NCBI RefSeq assembly: GCF_050436995.1
Contig: NC_134775.1
Coordinates: 3,759,124-3,823,123, forward strand
Source of the DNA: Anticarsia gemmatalis
Lineage: Eukaryota; Arthropoda; Insecta; Lepidoptera; Erebidae
Direction: 5' to 3'
Length of the DNA stretch: 64,000 bases
Shown one piece after another: positions 20,186 to 30,107 of the stretch (its first letter is position 1; the number at the start of each line of letters is the position of its first letter). The translations under genes were made by a program, and so were the position numbers. The notes beneath the pieces were generated by a model. The model made no database searches, was not told the origin of the DNA, and saw only the letters and a list, made by a program, of their open reading frames with translations.

Positions 20186-21315
20186 ATGAATACGACGCAA
20201 AATACAAAAACTGTTCCTGACCCACCGAAAACCGAAGAAATTAAAACGTTTACGTACAAAGACAACGATGTGACAACTGCAGAGATACTATGGGCTTTAG
20301 AGATTGTTTTCAACAAAATGTCTCTTAATTCTAGTGACAGAACTACCACCGCAATGAAGAGAATGTTTCCTGACAGCAAAATTGCCTTAAATTTTACATT
20401 GGGAAAAACAAAAGCCTCATATGTGATAAATCACGGAATAGCACCGTATTTAAGATCCTGTTTGCAGAAAGAAGTTGAAGATTGTTCATTTTACGTAATT
20501 TCCTTTGACGAATCATTGAATAAAGTCTCCCAGAAATGCCAAATGGATATGGTCATTAGATTTTGGAACAAGAGTACCGCAAGAGTCGACACAAGGTATT
20601 GGACTAGCATTTTTCTTGGAAAATCAACTGCTATTGATCTATTGAATGGATTTCTAGAAGGGTTGTTAAATCTAGACCGTGACAAGTTATTGCAGGTTTC
20701 AATGGACGGGCCCAATGTAAACCTTAGCTTTATTCAAAAACTAAAGGCAGAACTCTCCACAGAACAATCGAAAACTCCATTAATAGACATCGGAGTTTGT
20801 GGTCTACACACCGTAAATGGCGCTGTTAAAACTGGACATAAGCAAACTAACTGGGACATATACGAACTTTTAAAAACAATGTACAATTATTTTAAAGATT
20901 CACCAGCACGTCGAGCTTTATATACTACAATTACTGGAAGTACAGAATTCCCGCAGAAGTTCACATCGATAAGATGGCTTGAAAATGGCCCTTGCATAGA
21001 TCGGGCTGTAAAGGTTTATGATAATGTATTGAATTTCGTTACTAACGCATCTGTCCCAGAAAGTCACAACAAGAAGAAGTTAAGTGCTACTATGAAAGAT
21101 CCTTTGTTGAAAGTCAAATTAGTAGCTGCAAGGTCAGTTATATCCGAATGCGAACCGTTTTTAAGACGATTCCAAAGCGAAAAACCACTTTCACCGTTTT
21201 TGTACACAGCTCTGATGGAATTGTTAAAATCTCTCATGATGAAGATCGTGAAACCCACAAAACTAAACGAAGATTTTCTAAATCTAGACTTAAAGCTAAC
21301 AGAAAATTTGGTATC
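20186..21315 (+). pseudogene. hAT-like transposase, central/catalytic part
   Basis: About 375 residues. SFYVISFDESLNKVSQKCQM (~102-121) holds the first acidic catalytic candidate, VSMDGPNVNLSF (~172) the second; CGLHTVNGAVKTGH (~206) and FPQKFTSIRWLENGP (~254) are family blocks. The fold is the RNase-H-like type of hAT transposases, acting on element ends in the nucleus. The frame is interrupted after TENLVS by the DDE transposon; removing that insert and one ATCT copy continues into STENIQIGF at 25846. The listed frame beyond 21316 is element sequence. Confidence 0.75.
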
Positions 21316-21499
21316 TGGGTCGTTCTTCTTTTTAACCTAGAAAAAGGTGTCTTCGCCAGTTAGGTAATAAAAAAACAAGTAAATTATAAATATTTTTTAA
21401 AATTATGTTCTGACATACATTATACTATACATATGATGACCGCACATATTTGAATAACATATTAATTAAATAATTTCACTGTAAAAAGTAAGTTACAGA

Positions 21500-22150
21500 G
21501 TTGTGAATCCGCGTGACAGAGATGTATTACATACAAAATCATTATGTCTCCCGCTACATGAGCTTGCGTCTTATCTATAATATTACGAAAAAAATATATC
21601 ATGACACAAAATGTAAAAATATCCTATATCTCTTTAATATAATACCTATCGTGTAACAGTAATAGTTATTTTTTAATATTATCAACAAAATAATTAAAAA
21701 ATCTTAAATACTCGTCTCCCTCTACCTAATGTTTTGCGTGGTAAATTCTGTCACGTGGGTTGTCAAACGAAATATGCGCCGTCGCCGCAAGTCCTCGCGG
21801 CATGCGAACCAAGGTTACTACCCCTTTCCCCCCTCCGCACGTGATTCCCTCTGCGAACCAAAGGCAGCGCTTCAGTCGCCAGAACGCAGTGGCAGGACGC
21901 GCGTGTGTTTATTGGGCTACCGCTTCGTTACGTAAGTAATTGATTTAAATTCTAATGATCATTAATACTTTTTGTTGTTTACTCGTACGTAATAAGAAAT
22001 ATTTTATGCTCGACATATAAATTGTCAAATTTTATGTTTACTTTTAAATATTATCAACTTTTTAACAAAATTTTACCCTTCCGTCACACGACAATTCTGT
22101 CACATATTTATTGTGACGGAGTGGTAAGCACGTGACGGTGGGGTAATAAA
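21500..22150. promoter_or_regulatory. Left cluster of GTGAC(A/G)GAG motifs
   Basis: GTGACAGAG (21514), CTGTCACGTG (21749), CCGTCACACG (22081), CTGTCACATA (22098), GTGACGGAGTGG (22115) and GTGACGGTGGGG (22132) lie between the left TIR and the ORF. The same motif recurs near the right TIR, as expected for transposase-binding sites. Confidence 0.55.
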
Positions 22151-22300
22151 AATTATATTTTTGTTATATTTATGCTTACTTCAAGAAATACTAAAAAAAG
22201 ATTCATTAGTTTTGGTAGTTATTAGGATAATTATTCCTACGGATAATTTTCTGTTGTCATTTAGATACTAATTACTTATTTTCTACTAACAGATAACATT

Positions 22301-23494
22301 ATGGTGAAACAGAAGCCATTAACAGCAGCAGAAAGACAACGGATTTGCCGCGCGAAACGAAAAAATGACCCTGAGAAAGTGGCTGAAGTAAAGCGGAAAG
22401 ATTTAGAAAGATACCATGCTCGAAAAAAGCTAGTGGCTGATATGAGCGAGCGAGAACATCGAATTCAAAAGCGAAGATGGCAAGAAGCTAATAGAAAAAG
22501 AAGGGAGAAGAAAAAGATGCTTGAAGAGGTACTTTTGAATACACCGGCACCATCACCAACACCAGAAAGTCCACGAGTAACTCCATGTGCAACACCGACT
22601 CTTTCTGAAGTATCAACGTGCAGTTCTAGGGGAAGAAAAAAAATGAAAAGAGATAGAACGAAGTTATACAGAGAAAATGTTAAGTTTCAAGAAAAAATAA
22701 AACAGTTAGAGAAAAAAAATCGAAAATATAAGGAAAGATTGCAGAGAAAATCAAAAAAAGACAGTAGCAATAAAGAGGAAGACAGTAGTCAGAACACAAA
22801 GAAGTACAACGTTCTATCTAATGCCATTAAAGAACGATACAAGACTGTCAAAAGTCGAAAAGAAAAACGCCTCATTCAATCGGTTTTCCAAACCCGTATT
22901 GTGAAAGAGTCTCGAGTGCAGATCGAATTAGTAAGAGATGCGATAGGCGTAGACAGACCTTTAACATACAAGACCGTTCTACCAAAGCATACTGATCTTG
23001 TACGAAAGATTCATCAGTTCTTTTTGCGGGATGATGTAACGAGGGCTACAGCTGGCAAGAAGGAAACTGTTACTCACAAAAAAAAGAAAACACAGAAAAG
23101 ATTTTTATTGGACTCCATGAAAAACCTGTATAAAACGTTCTTGAAAGAAAATAGTGGCCTCAAATGCCACTACAGCTACTTCACTAAACATAGGCCATTT
23201 TATGTGAAGCCACCTACTGTAGATGGAAGAGATACTTGCTTATGTAGGTTACATGCAAATGTTACCTATATAGTTAATACGTTACATAAGAATAAAGTTA
23301 TTGTGCAGAAAGACACTAATGCAATTTTAGAATCGCTTGTTTGTGTTGTGGATTCAGTATCTTGTATGAAAGGAGATTGTTTGGATTGCAAGAACCGGTG
23401 CATAAATTATGATAAAAGTAACCAAACTGAGATTGTAGAGTTACGACAGTGGACAAGGAAGAGTGAAGTTATAGAAAAGCCAGGAAAAAAGTAA
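22301..23494 (+). CDS. DDE transposase ORF A (DNA-binding/coiled-coil half)
   Basis: 397 residues. The N-terminus is strongly basic (LTAAERQRICRAKRKNDPEK, ~6-25), then KRRWQEANRKRREKKKMLEE (~58-77), a Pro/Ser-rich linker, and a charged coiled coil (~120-165). Residues ~195-310 are a conserved-looking region with KYNVLSNAIKERYKT and LKCHYSYFTKHRPFYVKPP; a Cys cluster (CLCRLH, CMKGDCLDCKNRC, ~300-370) suggests zinc binding. The ATG at 22301 follows an AT-rich leader. The frame ends GGA AAA AAG TAA, and the next ORF follows in the -1 frame. I do not recognise a named domain; the role is inferred from the adjacent catalytic half. Confidence 0.8.
   Translation: MVKQKPLTAAERQRICRAKRKNDPEKVAEVKRKDLERYHARKKLVADMSEREHRIQKRRWQEANRKRREKKKMLEEVLLNTPAPSPTPESPRVTPCATPTLSEVSTCSSRGRKKMKRDRTKLYRENVKFQEKIKQLEKKNRKYKERLQRKSKKDSSNKEEDSSQNTKKYNVLSNAIKERYKTVKSRKEKRLIQSVFQTRIVKESRVQIELVRDAIGVDRPLTYKTVLPKHTDLVRKIHQFFLRDDVTRATAGKKETVTHKKKKTQKRFLLDSMKNLYKTFLKENSGLKCHYSYFTKHRPFYVKPPTVDGRDTCLCRLHANVTYIVNTLHKNKVIVQKDTNAILESLVCVVDSVSCMKGDCLDCKNRCINYDKSNQTEIVELRQWTRKSEVIEKPGKK
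23485..23491 (+). promoter_or_regulatory. A_AAA_AAG slippery heptamer before TAA in the DDE transposase
   Basis: In ORF A frame the codons are GGA AAA AAG TAA. A -1 slip on AAA AAG continues GTA AAG ATA ACA ... for 49 codons to the ORF B start region. A_AAA_AAG is a known -1 frameshift site. The alternative is loss of one A from an A7 run, in the element or in the assembly. Confidence 0.5.
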
Positions 23495-24930
23495 AGATAA
23501 CAAAAAATGTACTAGTTACTGAAAAGCTAACAGTTAAAGAAATAATCTTCAAACTTGAGAGTGAGCTGCAAAACTTCAAAACGCACATCCACAATATCAG
23601 ACACCAATACAAAGCTTACCGACATTGCATCGATGGATTGACAGAAAGTGAAGTAGCGTTGCATATAGATTTTAGTGAGAATTATGCTTGCAAGTATCAT
23701 TCCGAAGTCCAATCTCACCATTTCGGTGGTTCACGTAATCAAATTACCCTGCATACTGCAGTGATGTACCATTTTTTAGCAGAAACACAAAAGAAACAGA
23801 TAACTTCATACTGTACAGTGTCATCTAATCAGAACCACGGACCTTCTGCGATTTGGGCGCACCTTCATCCTATTCTGTCGGAATTAAAAGAAAAATACCC
23901 TGCTGTAACAACTGTTCACTTCTTTTCTGATGGACCGGCAACCCAGTACAAGCAAAAGATAAACTTTTACCTGATGGCAAATAGGTTTTTCGAAGAATAC
24001 GGATTTCGTAAAATATCCTGGAACTTTTTTGAAGCAGGACATGGGAAAGGAGCTGCTGATGGTATTGGAGGGACAATCAAACGGCAAGCTGATGCCATTG
24101 TTGCTAGAGGACACGATATTGCAGATGTGTTCCAATTCTTTTCCGCACTTAATGATGCCAACAAAATTAAACTGTTCATGGTGACAGATGAAGACATTGC
24201 AAAGGTAGCAGCATCGATTCCAAGTAACATTGTGCCCCTAAAAGGAACAATGCAGGTCCACCAAATGTTAACTGAAAATCGTGGAATCTTAAATCATAGG
24301 GTTTTAAGTTGCTTTTGTGATAAATTCTGTTCTTGCCATGCTCCTAAAACTTATCGACCTCTGCCTGAAATCCAAGAACCACAAAATACTGTGGACGAGT
24401 TTTTATCTAATGAAAAAGAAGGTGCTGTTATTCATGATGAGGAAAATTTGATGCTCGCAGATATTACAAACACAATTAGGATGTCCCGTAAAAGTATTTT
24501 CGATGCTGTATATGGCCCAGAAGAATCATCCGATGAAGATCAACCTTTAGCCACGCTTAGAACGAGAAAAGATTTAGCTGATCAAACTGCCGTCTGTGGT
24601 ACTTCTTATCAATCACTCCAGTCTGGAGATATACATCCAATTAATATAAAAGATGGAGTTTATGTAATGGTTAAAGTACGTAGCGAGCGGAACATTCAGT
24701 ACACTTACGCTGGAGTAGCAAAAAGCGCTGTTGATGAAGAAGGCGAAGTCATGGTGATGTTCCTAAAATCATGTGATGACAGTGGAAGACTGTTTAAATT
24801 AGTGGAGAATGACATATCGGATGTTCCTTTTGATGATTTGATTAAAATCTTACCGGCTCCAAATGTCATTAAAAAGGGAAAGAGGCAATTTTTCCTATTC
24901 GAAGAGCCACTGTCAGTATCTGAAAAATGA
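23491..24930 (+). CDS. DDE transposase ORF B (catalytic half, -1 frame)
   Basis: The -1 frame is open from 23491 to TGA at 24930 (~479 codons). The usual ORF call begins at a TTG (23638), so a separate start is unlikely. Candidate catalytic blocks in order: ALHIDFSENYACKYHSEVQS (first Asp), HFGGSRNQITLHTAVMYHF, VHFFSDGPATQYKQKINFY (second Asp), SWNFFEAGHGKGAADGIGGT (Glu); a Cys pair CFCDKFCSCH follows, then a C-terminal domain ending FFLFEEPLSV. This D-D-E order with the GHGKGAADG motif is a widespread insect transposon protein. No stop or frameshift interrupts it, so it may be active. Confidence 0.8.
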   Translation, partial: VKITKNVLVTEKLTVKEIIFKLESELQNFKTHIHNIRHQYKAYRHCIDGLTESEVALHIDFSENYACKYHSEVQSHHFGGSRNQITLHTAVMYHFLAETQKKQITSYCTVSSNQNHGPSAIWAHLHPILSELKEKYPAVTTVHFFSDGPATQYKQKINFYLMANRFFEEYGFRKISWNFFEAGHGKGAADGIGGTIKRQADAIVARGHDIADVFQFFSALNDANKIKLFMVTDEDIAKVAASIPSNIVPLKGTMQVHQMLTENRGILNHRVLSCFCDKFCSCHAPKTYRPLPEIQEPQNTVDEFLSNEKEGAVIHDEENLMLADITNTIRMSRKSIFDAVYGPEESSDEDQPLATLRTRKDLADQTAVCGTSYQSLQSGDIHPINIKDGVYVMVKVRSERNIQYTYAGVAKSAVDEEGEVMVMFLKSCDDSGRLFKLVENDISDVPFDDLIKILPAPNVIKKGKRQFFLFEEPLSVSEK

Positions 24931-25254
24931 CTGATTAATTATTATGCTGTTGTTATGATTAATGTTTTATTTTTTTGCGAATTTTAATTTGTTGTCGAGT
25001 AAGACTGAATTTTTTATTTAGTTTAGAGTGAATAGTCATTTAATTTACCAAATTACTTATTATTTTTGAGAGGCTCTCACGAGTCTAAGAAGCTCTCATC
25101 TCAAATGTGAAGATTACATTATTTGTTTAAGTTTGATCTCATCTTATTATATTAAATGATAATGTTGAAGACTGATAAAGTAAGATTTATAAAAATAAAT
25201 GATTCTATAAAAATAAATGTATTTTATTGCAAAAGACAGCCTGGTATCCCCTAG

Positions 25255-25650
25255 AATAACAACTCCGTCACATAAGTTACTGCTCTGTCACAATGTTGTC
25301 TCTTGTTAGGAAAATTGTTTTGGTCGTATATATATTTAGTAATAACTAGTGCAACATTGGAGTTTATTTATTTACAATAGTTTATGAAATCGCCATCAGT
25401 GCAATACGTATTTATTTGTATATAATACTAAAATTTAATTTACAGCAAAAACTTACGTTATATCAGCAGTAAATGTGACAGAGTGGTATTCGAACATCAA
25501 TAAAATATATTTATATATACAAATATATAATATTAATATGTTTTTTTAAAAGTTCCTTCTAGTTAATTTATATTTTAAAAAAGTAAAAGTTATATAACGA
25601 AGAGCAGTTAATAGAAAAAAATAAAAGGTTTCGTGACGGAAGTGTTACTT
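25255..25650. promoter_or_regulatory. Right cluster of GTGAC(A/G)GAG motifs
   Basis: CTCCGTCACATAAGTTAC (25262), CTCTGTCACAAT (25288), GTGACAGAGTGG (25478) and GTGACGGAAGTG (25634). Copies occur in both directions, mirroring the left side. Presumed transposase-binding sites, though no experiment is implied. Confidence 0.55.
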
Positions 25651-25848
25651 TTTGAGTCCATTCTTTCTTAAAAGTCATGAAAATCCAACAAAAATCGGTA
25701 ATCTTCGCGGCCAATAACATTTTCTAATATATGAGAAAGTCCTCTATTAGAATATATGTATATGAAGATGTGCATGCAATATAAATATTTTTTCAAAACT
25801 GGACAAATTTTTTATCAAATTGTAGGTTAAAAAGAAGAACGACCCATC

Positions 25849-26674
25849 TACTGAAAATATTCAAATTGGATTCGAAGCAAAGCTTTAAAGGCTTTTAAAG
25901 GATGCAAAATGTACAGATAAAGACAAACTTCTGTTCAAACACGATTTTAGAAAATTTGTTACAGCTTGTATTCAAAAGATGCTGGAGAAAAGTCCTGTAA
26001 AGAAGAGTTTTGTAAGGGGTCTAACATGCTTTGATCCGAAAATTATAAAGCATCAATCTTAAGTGGCCAATAAGCGTGTGGATGTCGTGTTGGAAACTTT
26101 GCACGAATCCGACAAGATAAAAGGGTTTGTCGCTGACAGTGCCAAAAGGCAATATCAAAAACTAATTTCCGAAGCACAAAATACCTGGAGCCAAAAATTT
26201 GAAGTTTTTGATTATGATAAAATCGGTGTTGATGAGTTCTACCATTCACTTATTGGAGGTGATAAACAATACGTAGACATATGGAGCGTTATGAAAATCT
26301 GTTTCATCCTCTCCCACGGAAACGCGAGTGTGGAGGGCGGGTTTTCTATTAACAAATCTCTCTTGGTGGAAAATTTACTGAAAGATTCACTTATATCGCA
26401 AATAATTATATATGACGCCTTGAAAAATATCGCTGTTACAAAATCTTTGATCACTTCAGTACGAAACTCACGAAGAAGATATCAGGGAAACTTGGATAAA
26501 AAAAAAGAAAAAATGTCAGATGAACAAAAGAAAATCAAGGAAAAAAGGAAAATTGATGAACAGCTAAGAGAAGTAGAAGAGAAAAAGAAAAAATTGGAAT
26601 TACAGAAGGAAAAAGAACTCGTGGAATTACAGACGTTAAAAAGGGCTTTACAAATGAAGAAAAGGAATATGTGA
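25849..26674 (+). pseudogene. hAT-like transposase, C-terminal part
   Basis: It continues from 21315 with TENIQIGFEAKL. In-frame TAA codons occur near 25887 and at 26060, so the protein is dead here. WSVMKICFILSHGNASVEGG (from ~26284) matches the C-terminal block of this transposase type, where the SHGNA..E.GFS motif supplies a late acidic residue and the dimerisation surface. The last ~70 residues are a Lys/Glu coiled coil. The 203-residue frame from 26063 begins at GTG after the stop and is not a real start. Confidence 0.75.
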
Positions 26675-26883
26675 TTAATAATGATACCTTCCTACTTATC
26701 GATCTCATTTTTCAAAGATTATAATAAGCATAAAATATTTAATTTAGGCATAACTTGGCAATAATTATAACTTGATAATAATTTAGTACCTACCTATATC
26801 AGCAGATATTTAATTTTATTTTATAATTATATGTGGAGGTTAGAATTTTTTTGTTCATTTAAGTTCGAAGTTTAATTTTACTA

Positions 26884-27128
26884 GGTACTGAAACTGTTGA
26901 TTTTGGTTTAAGTCTTATAATTTTACTGGTACTGAAACTGTTGATTTTGGTTTAAGTCTTATAATTTTACTACTGAAACTGTTGATTTTGGTTTAAGTCT
27001 TATAATTTTACTACAGAAACTGTTGATTTTGGTTTAAGTCTTATAATTTTACTACTGAAACTGTTGATTTTGGTTTAAGTATTATAATTTTACTACTGAA
27101 ACTGTTGATTTTGTTTTAAGTCTTATGC
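26884..27128 (+). repeat. ~40-bp tandem repeat in the hAT-like element
   Basis: Six copies of a unit containing ACTGAAACTGTTGATTTTGG and TTTAAGTCTTATAATTTTAC. The first two units are ~4 bp longer. It lies between the transposase stop and the right TIR. Confidence 0.85.
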
Positions 27129-27304
27129 AGTTTATGCAATGTTTTATGTTATAAAATTGTTAATAAGAAAGAGTTCCTAAGTGATAAATACCGATCTCAA
27201 TATATTTGCTATATAAAATAAAAGAAATTAAAATATTACCTGTATGCAGTTTTACTCAACTTATAAACTACTTTACAAATAAAACATACCTACTTGAATG
27301 ATTA

Positions 27305-27473
27305 GGCCGTGTTCAAACCAAACTAACTGTAAGCCGCCGAATGTGAGCAGGCTTACTATGAGTCCCAGAGTACTAAAGAACATGTAATAACGTATTGTCG
27401 GTTATATGTAAACGAAAAACTGAATATGTATGGAAATAAAAGGAGTTACAGTCAGTTTGGTTTGAACACGGCC
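27305..27473. mobile_element. 169-bp MITE inside the hAT-like element
   Basis: Inverted termini GGCCGTGTTCAAACCAAACT extend ~28 bp; TA flanks both sides (TTA left, TAA right). The ends resemble the Harbinger-type terminus at 15160 (GG..CG.TTCA.ACCAA), so a PIF/Harbinger MITE with one mutated TSD base is likely. Confidence 0.7.
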
Positions 27474-27821
27474 TAAATTTGGTCAGGGAAATTTAAAAAA
27501 ATGGTCAGGGAAAGTCAGGGAAAAGTCAGGGAATTATTTTGAACATTAGCTGTGGACACCCTGTTTATGCATCTTGGTATTTGAAAAGTTGTATTTATAA
27601 AATAGGAACAAATATGATACTAACAACTCTTCTGTAAAAGATAAGAAATAATAAATAATGGACTCGCTTAGTCTTAACTCTTAATGAGTACACAATCAGA
27701 ACTTTATTTTTGATTCGACGTTAATTGTCATTAATTTAATTCATGAAACATATAAAAACTTTTCTTTGAAGTGGAGTCTTCTCGTTACCGAAGAGTTTCC
27801 GTCTGGAATACAAATAGAACT

Positions 27822-27894
27822 ACTCTTAACAACTTCTGCTACCCTAGTAACAATCGTAGTGGAAAGCATGACGCCCTGATAGTATTCCCACGGG
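27822..27894 (+). repeat. 0.6-kb array core, copy 14
   Basis: Plus strand: GAA CTA CTC TTA ACA ACT TCT GCT ACC CTA GTA ACA; GTG GAA AGC ATG ACG replaces the NVT codons. It ends ATTCCCACGGGATC. Confidence 0.7.
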
Positions 27895-28238
27895 ATCATT
27901 CATTGATCCAGGGAGCGGATTTAGAGATCACAACCGTCATAACAATGGCTTTTTTTAATAAGGTTTTAAATTTTTCAGGTGTCTGTGAAGAATCAGCTGT
28001 GATTTCTTCCTGGAAGATGCATTATTCAAAATAGCACGTGTGAGTACTGATGTCATGTGTAAAAAGAATAATGTATGTAGGTAAGCACGTGTAGCTTCAA
28101 CAGAATTTCTTTACAATTGGAACAGCTGTTTAACCTAACAAAAACAAAAGTAAGGTTGTACAATGAAATTTTAACAACAATGATGAATGAAGGATTTCTG
28201 GATGGTTTTCCTGGAAACCATGACTGAACTTGTGGAAA

Positions 28239-28300
28239 GGCCGTGGGAAAGGAACGCTCGTCATCATGTTTGCTACTAGGATAGCTGAAGTGAGCAAGAG
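28239..28300 (-). repeat. 0.6-kb array core, copy 15
   Basis: Minus strand: CTC TTG CTC ACT TCA GCT ATC CTA GTA; CTTTCCCACGGCC at the 3' side. The AACGTGAC block is lost. Confidence 0.65.
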
Positions 28301-28403
28301 TAGTATCGCTTATAATATCCATGATCTAATTCGATATACCTTCGATTTCTAATAAGAATTAATTGGTATCATTTTTGTATTACTCTGAGTAACGAAACTT
28401 AAG

Positions 28404-28521
28404 CCCGGTTTCTTAAGCACATTTACCTTTAGTTTATCTTTTCAAACTGTCATGTTTCTAAATATCAGCTAAAACACTATTGTACAGATAAACTACCGCT
28501 AAATGTACCTTAGAAACCGGG
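28404..28521. mobile_element. 118-bp MITE or foldback repeat
   Basis: Inverted ends of ~36 bp: CCCGGTTTCTTAAGCACATT at the left, its imperfect inverse ending GAAACCGGG at the right. No clear target duplication. Confidence 0.6.
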
Positions 28522-28940
28522 AATGAGGGGCAGTTTGACAGTTTATAAAAAAGTGCCAGATAACCTATCTGCTAAATAAAGTAGCAATAAAAGCAATTGT
28601 CAAAATTTTATCTGATTAACATTCTGATAGATATTCAGAAATGTTGAGAGCGGGCCTTGAATCTAATGAATTCGGCGAGAATACGAAACGAATTAATTAA
28701 TTTGGAAATTTTATTTCGTGTTAAGTTCTATAATAGCTAAATCCGCCTCTGTAACTATTCTATGTGTGTTGTAACTGCAATTACAATACACACACGAACA
28801 AAACTTCATTGATAACTGTAACCCCGACCATTACAGGCTGACGTTCGAATTTCCCGGTCGAACGCACAGCACTTGAAAATGGAACCTAGGTTTACTCTTC
28901 ACACATTCGCTCCCCTACCTCTTACTCGAGTTGTGATCAC
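28522..28940. other. Array spacer, no gene seen
   Basis: AT-rich, with no coding or RNA signal found. Confidence 0.45.
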
Positions 28941-29004
28941 CTCTTGTTAGCTCATATTGTCCTGGCATCGAATGTTTTGGAAAAACGTGACGCGCTCACC
29001 GTGG
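28941..29004 (+). repeat. 0.6-kb array core, copy 16
   Basis: Plus strand: CAC CTC TTG TTA GCT CAT ATT GTC CTG GCA TCG AAT GTT TTG; one extra A before CGTGAC. Only here is the Val codon changed (GCA). Confidence 0.7.
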
Positions 29005-29083
29005 TCCAACGAACCTGAAAACCGCATGTATCTCTAGACTGGTATTATTATTCTTATTATCGTATGGTTAGTGGTCAACCTGG

Positions 29084-29308
29084 TGTCAAAGTTGTTCAAG
29101 CCGCCAGAAGGCCTTTGACGTGGCTTAACGACTGTTATCTTAACAGACAACAACCGGGACCGACTTTTTACGTGCCCTCCGAAGCACGGAGACGCCCAGT
29201 TCAAATACCACTATGCGGTCACCCATCTATGGAATGACCGCGCCAAGGTTTGCTTAACCCACAGATCGTTTACCGACCGGTGAGCGCAACTGGCTATGGG
29301 CGCCTCGC
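29084..29308 (-). mobile_element. 5S rRNA-derived SINE, copy 2 (no tail)
   Basis: On the minus strand a 5S-like head with GGGTTAAGC and ATAGATGGGTGACCGC precedes the CGGAGGGCACG, GTCGGTCCCGG and ACAGTCGTTAAG body also present in copy 1. The GACTGGAAGCCGAC tail of copy 1 is missing. Confidence 0.75.
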
Positions 29309-30107
29309 TAGACTGGTTATTTCTGTTTAAAGAAGGATGAATAACTTATTTTTATAATGCTTTAGTTGTTTATATTGTAGGAGTAATCAATTTGTAAATA
29401 AGTTAAAATAGAAAGCCATCTTCTAGTATTCTCAGATAATCATTTTTACTCATAACACGTTATTAATTAAGTTGGGTAAAAATAAGTAACTACTTATAAA
29501 AAAAAAACATTTTGCATCACCTAACGTTTTTAAACTCTCGCGACTAGTACACATGATGGGTACACATTTTTTAGCAGAACTTTTTACGTCATAATATTAT
29601 TTGGTATAACAACGGATGGCATATCTAAACTTCATTTCGCAGAAAATAGTTTGGCAGACACTCATTTAGCATACATTCAAAACTCTTAATTTTGTAAGTC
29701 AGAATCATCTTTAGGCATAGATTTCATATTCATAATATTTAAAAAGTAGAACCATCATATCGCAGAAAGTTCACAGTCATAATTGTCTTTTGGCATATAA
29801 TTCATATCCATAGCCATTAAAAAGCAGAATTATCATATCTCAGAACGTTTACAGTTAGAATCTTTTTTTTGGCATACATTTCATATCCATAATAATTAAA
29901 AGACTCATCTATCACACTGCAAAAATGTCATAGAATAATTTTGTATTTCTTAACATAATGATAAAATTGACTTAAGACTTATTGCTACATGTTTGTGATC
30001 AGGCGTTAGGCCAATTATTTTTATTTTTGCTGTAGTGGGAGGTAGTTCTTATTAGTTGTCATATCGTTTTATTGTGTTGAGCAAAGCAAAGTTAAAGTAT
30101 TTTAAAA

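Larger units (their letters stand above)
21317..25845 (+). mobile_element. DDE transposon with 23-bp perfect TIRs and ATCT TSD (Sola-like?)
   Basis: Termini GGGTCGTTCTTCTTTTTAAC-CTA are perfect inverted copies (21317-21339, 25823-25845), flanked by ATCT (21313-21316, 25846-25849). Taking out element and one ATCT rejoins the surrounding transposase frame. It is 4.5 kb with long AT-rich flanks and two ORFs in -1 relation that form one ~850-aa transposase. Noncoding flanks repeat a (T/C)YGTCAC motif on both strands. A 4-bp duplication and GGG terminus are compatible with Sola, but I cannot confirm this. It is the most intact DNA transposon in the window. Confidence 0.85.
19333..27563 (+). mobile_element. 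hAT-like DNA transposon, 8.2 kb, hosting a second transposon
   Basis: 13-bp perfect TIRs (CAGGGTGTCCACA, 19333-19345 and inverse 27551-27563), and TTTAT on both sides (19328-19332, 27564-27568). Both subterminal regions repeat GTCAGGGAAA in the same relation to their ends, likely transposase-binding sites. It codes for a zinc-finger N-terminus and an RNase-H-fold transposase, split by the DDE element at 21317-25845. The protein has BED-finger and hAT-dimerisation-like parts, but 5 bp is not the usual hAT 8-bp duplication, so the placement is tentative. Without inserts it is ~3.5 kb. Confidence 0.8.

Noticed and set aside
21316..25846. Inverted 23-bp copies read as a snap-back duplication of the hAT-like coding sequence
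   Set aside because: The outer ATCT duplication and exact restoration of the host reading frame show they are true TIRs of the inserted transposon.
26884..27128. Possible enhancer or non-coding RNA in 40-bp repeats
   Set aside because: Nothing beyond tandem repetition inside a decayed transposon supports it.
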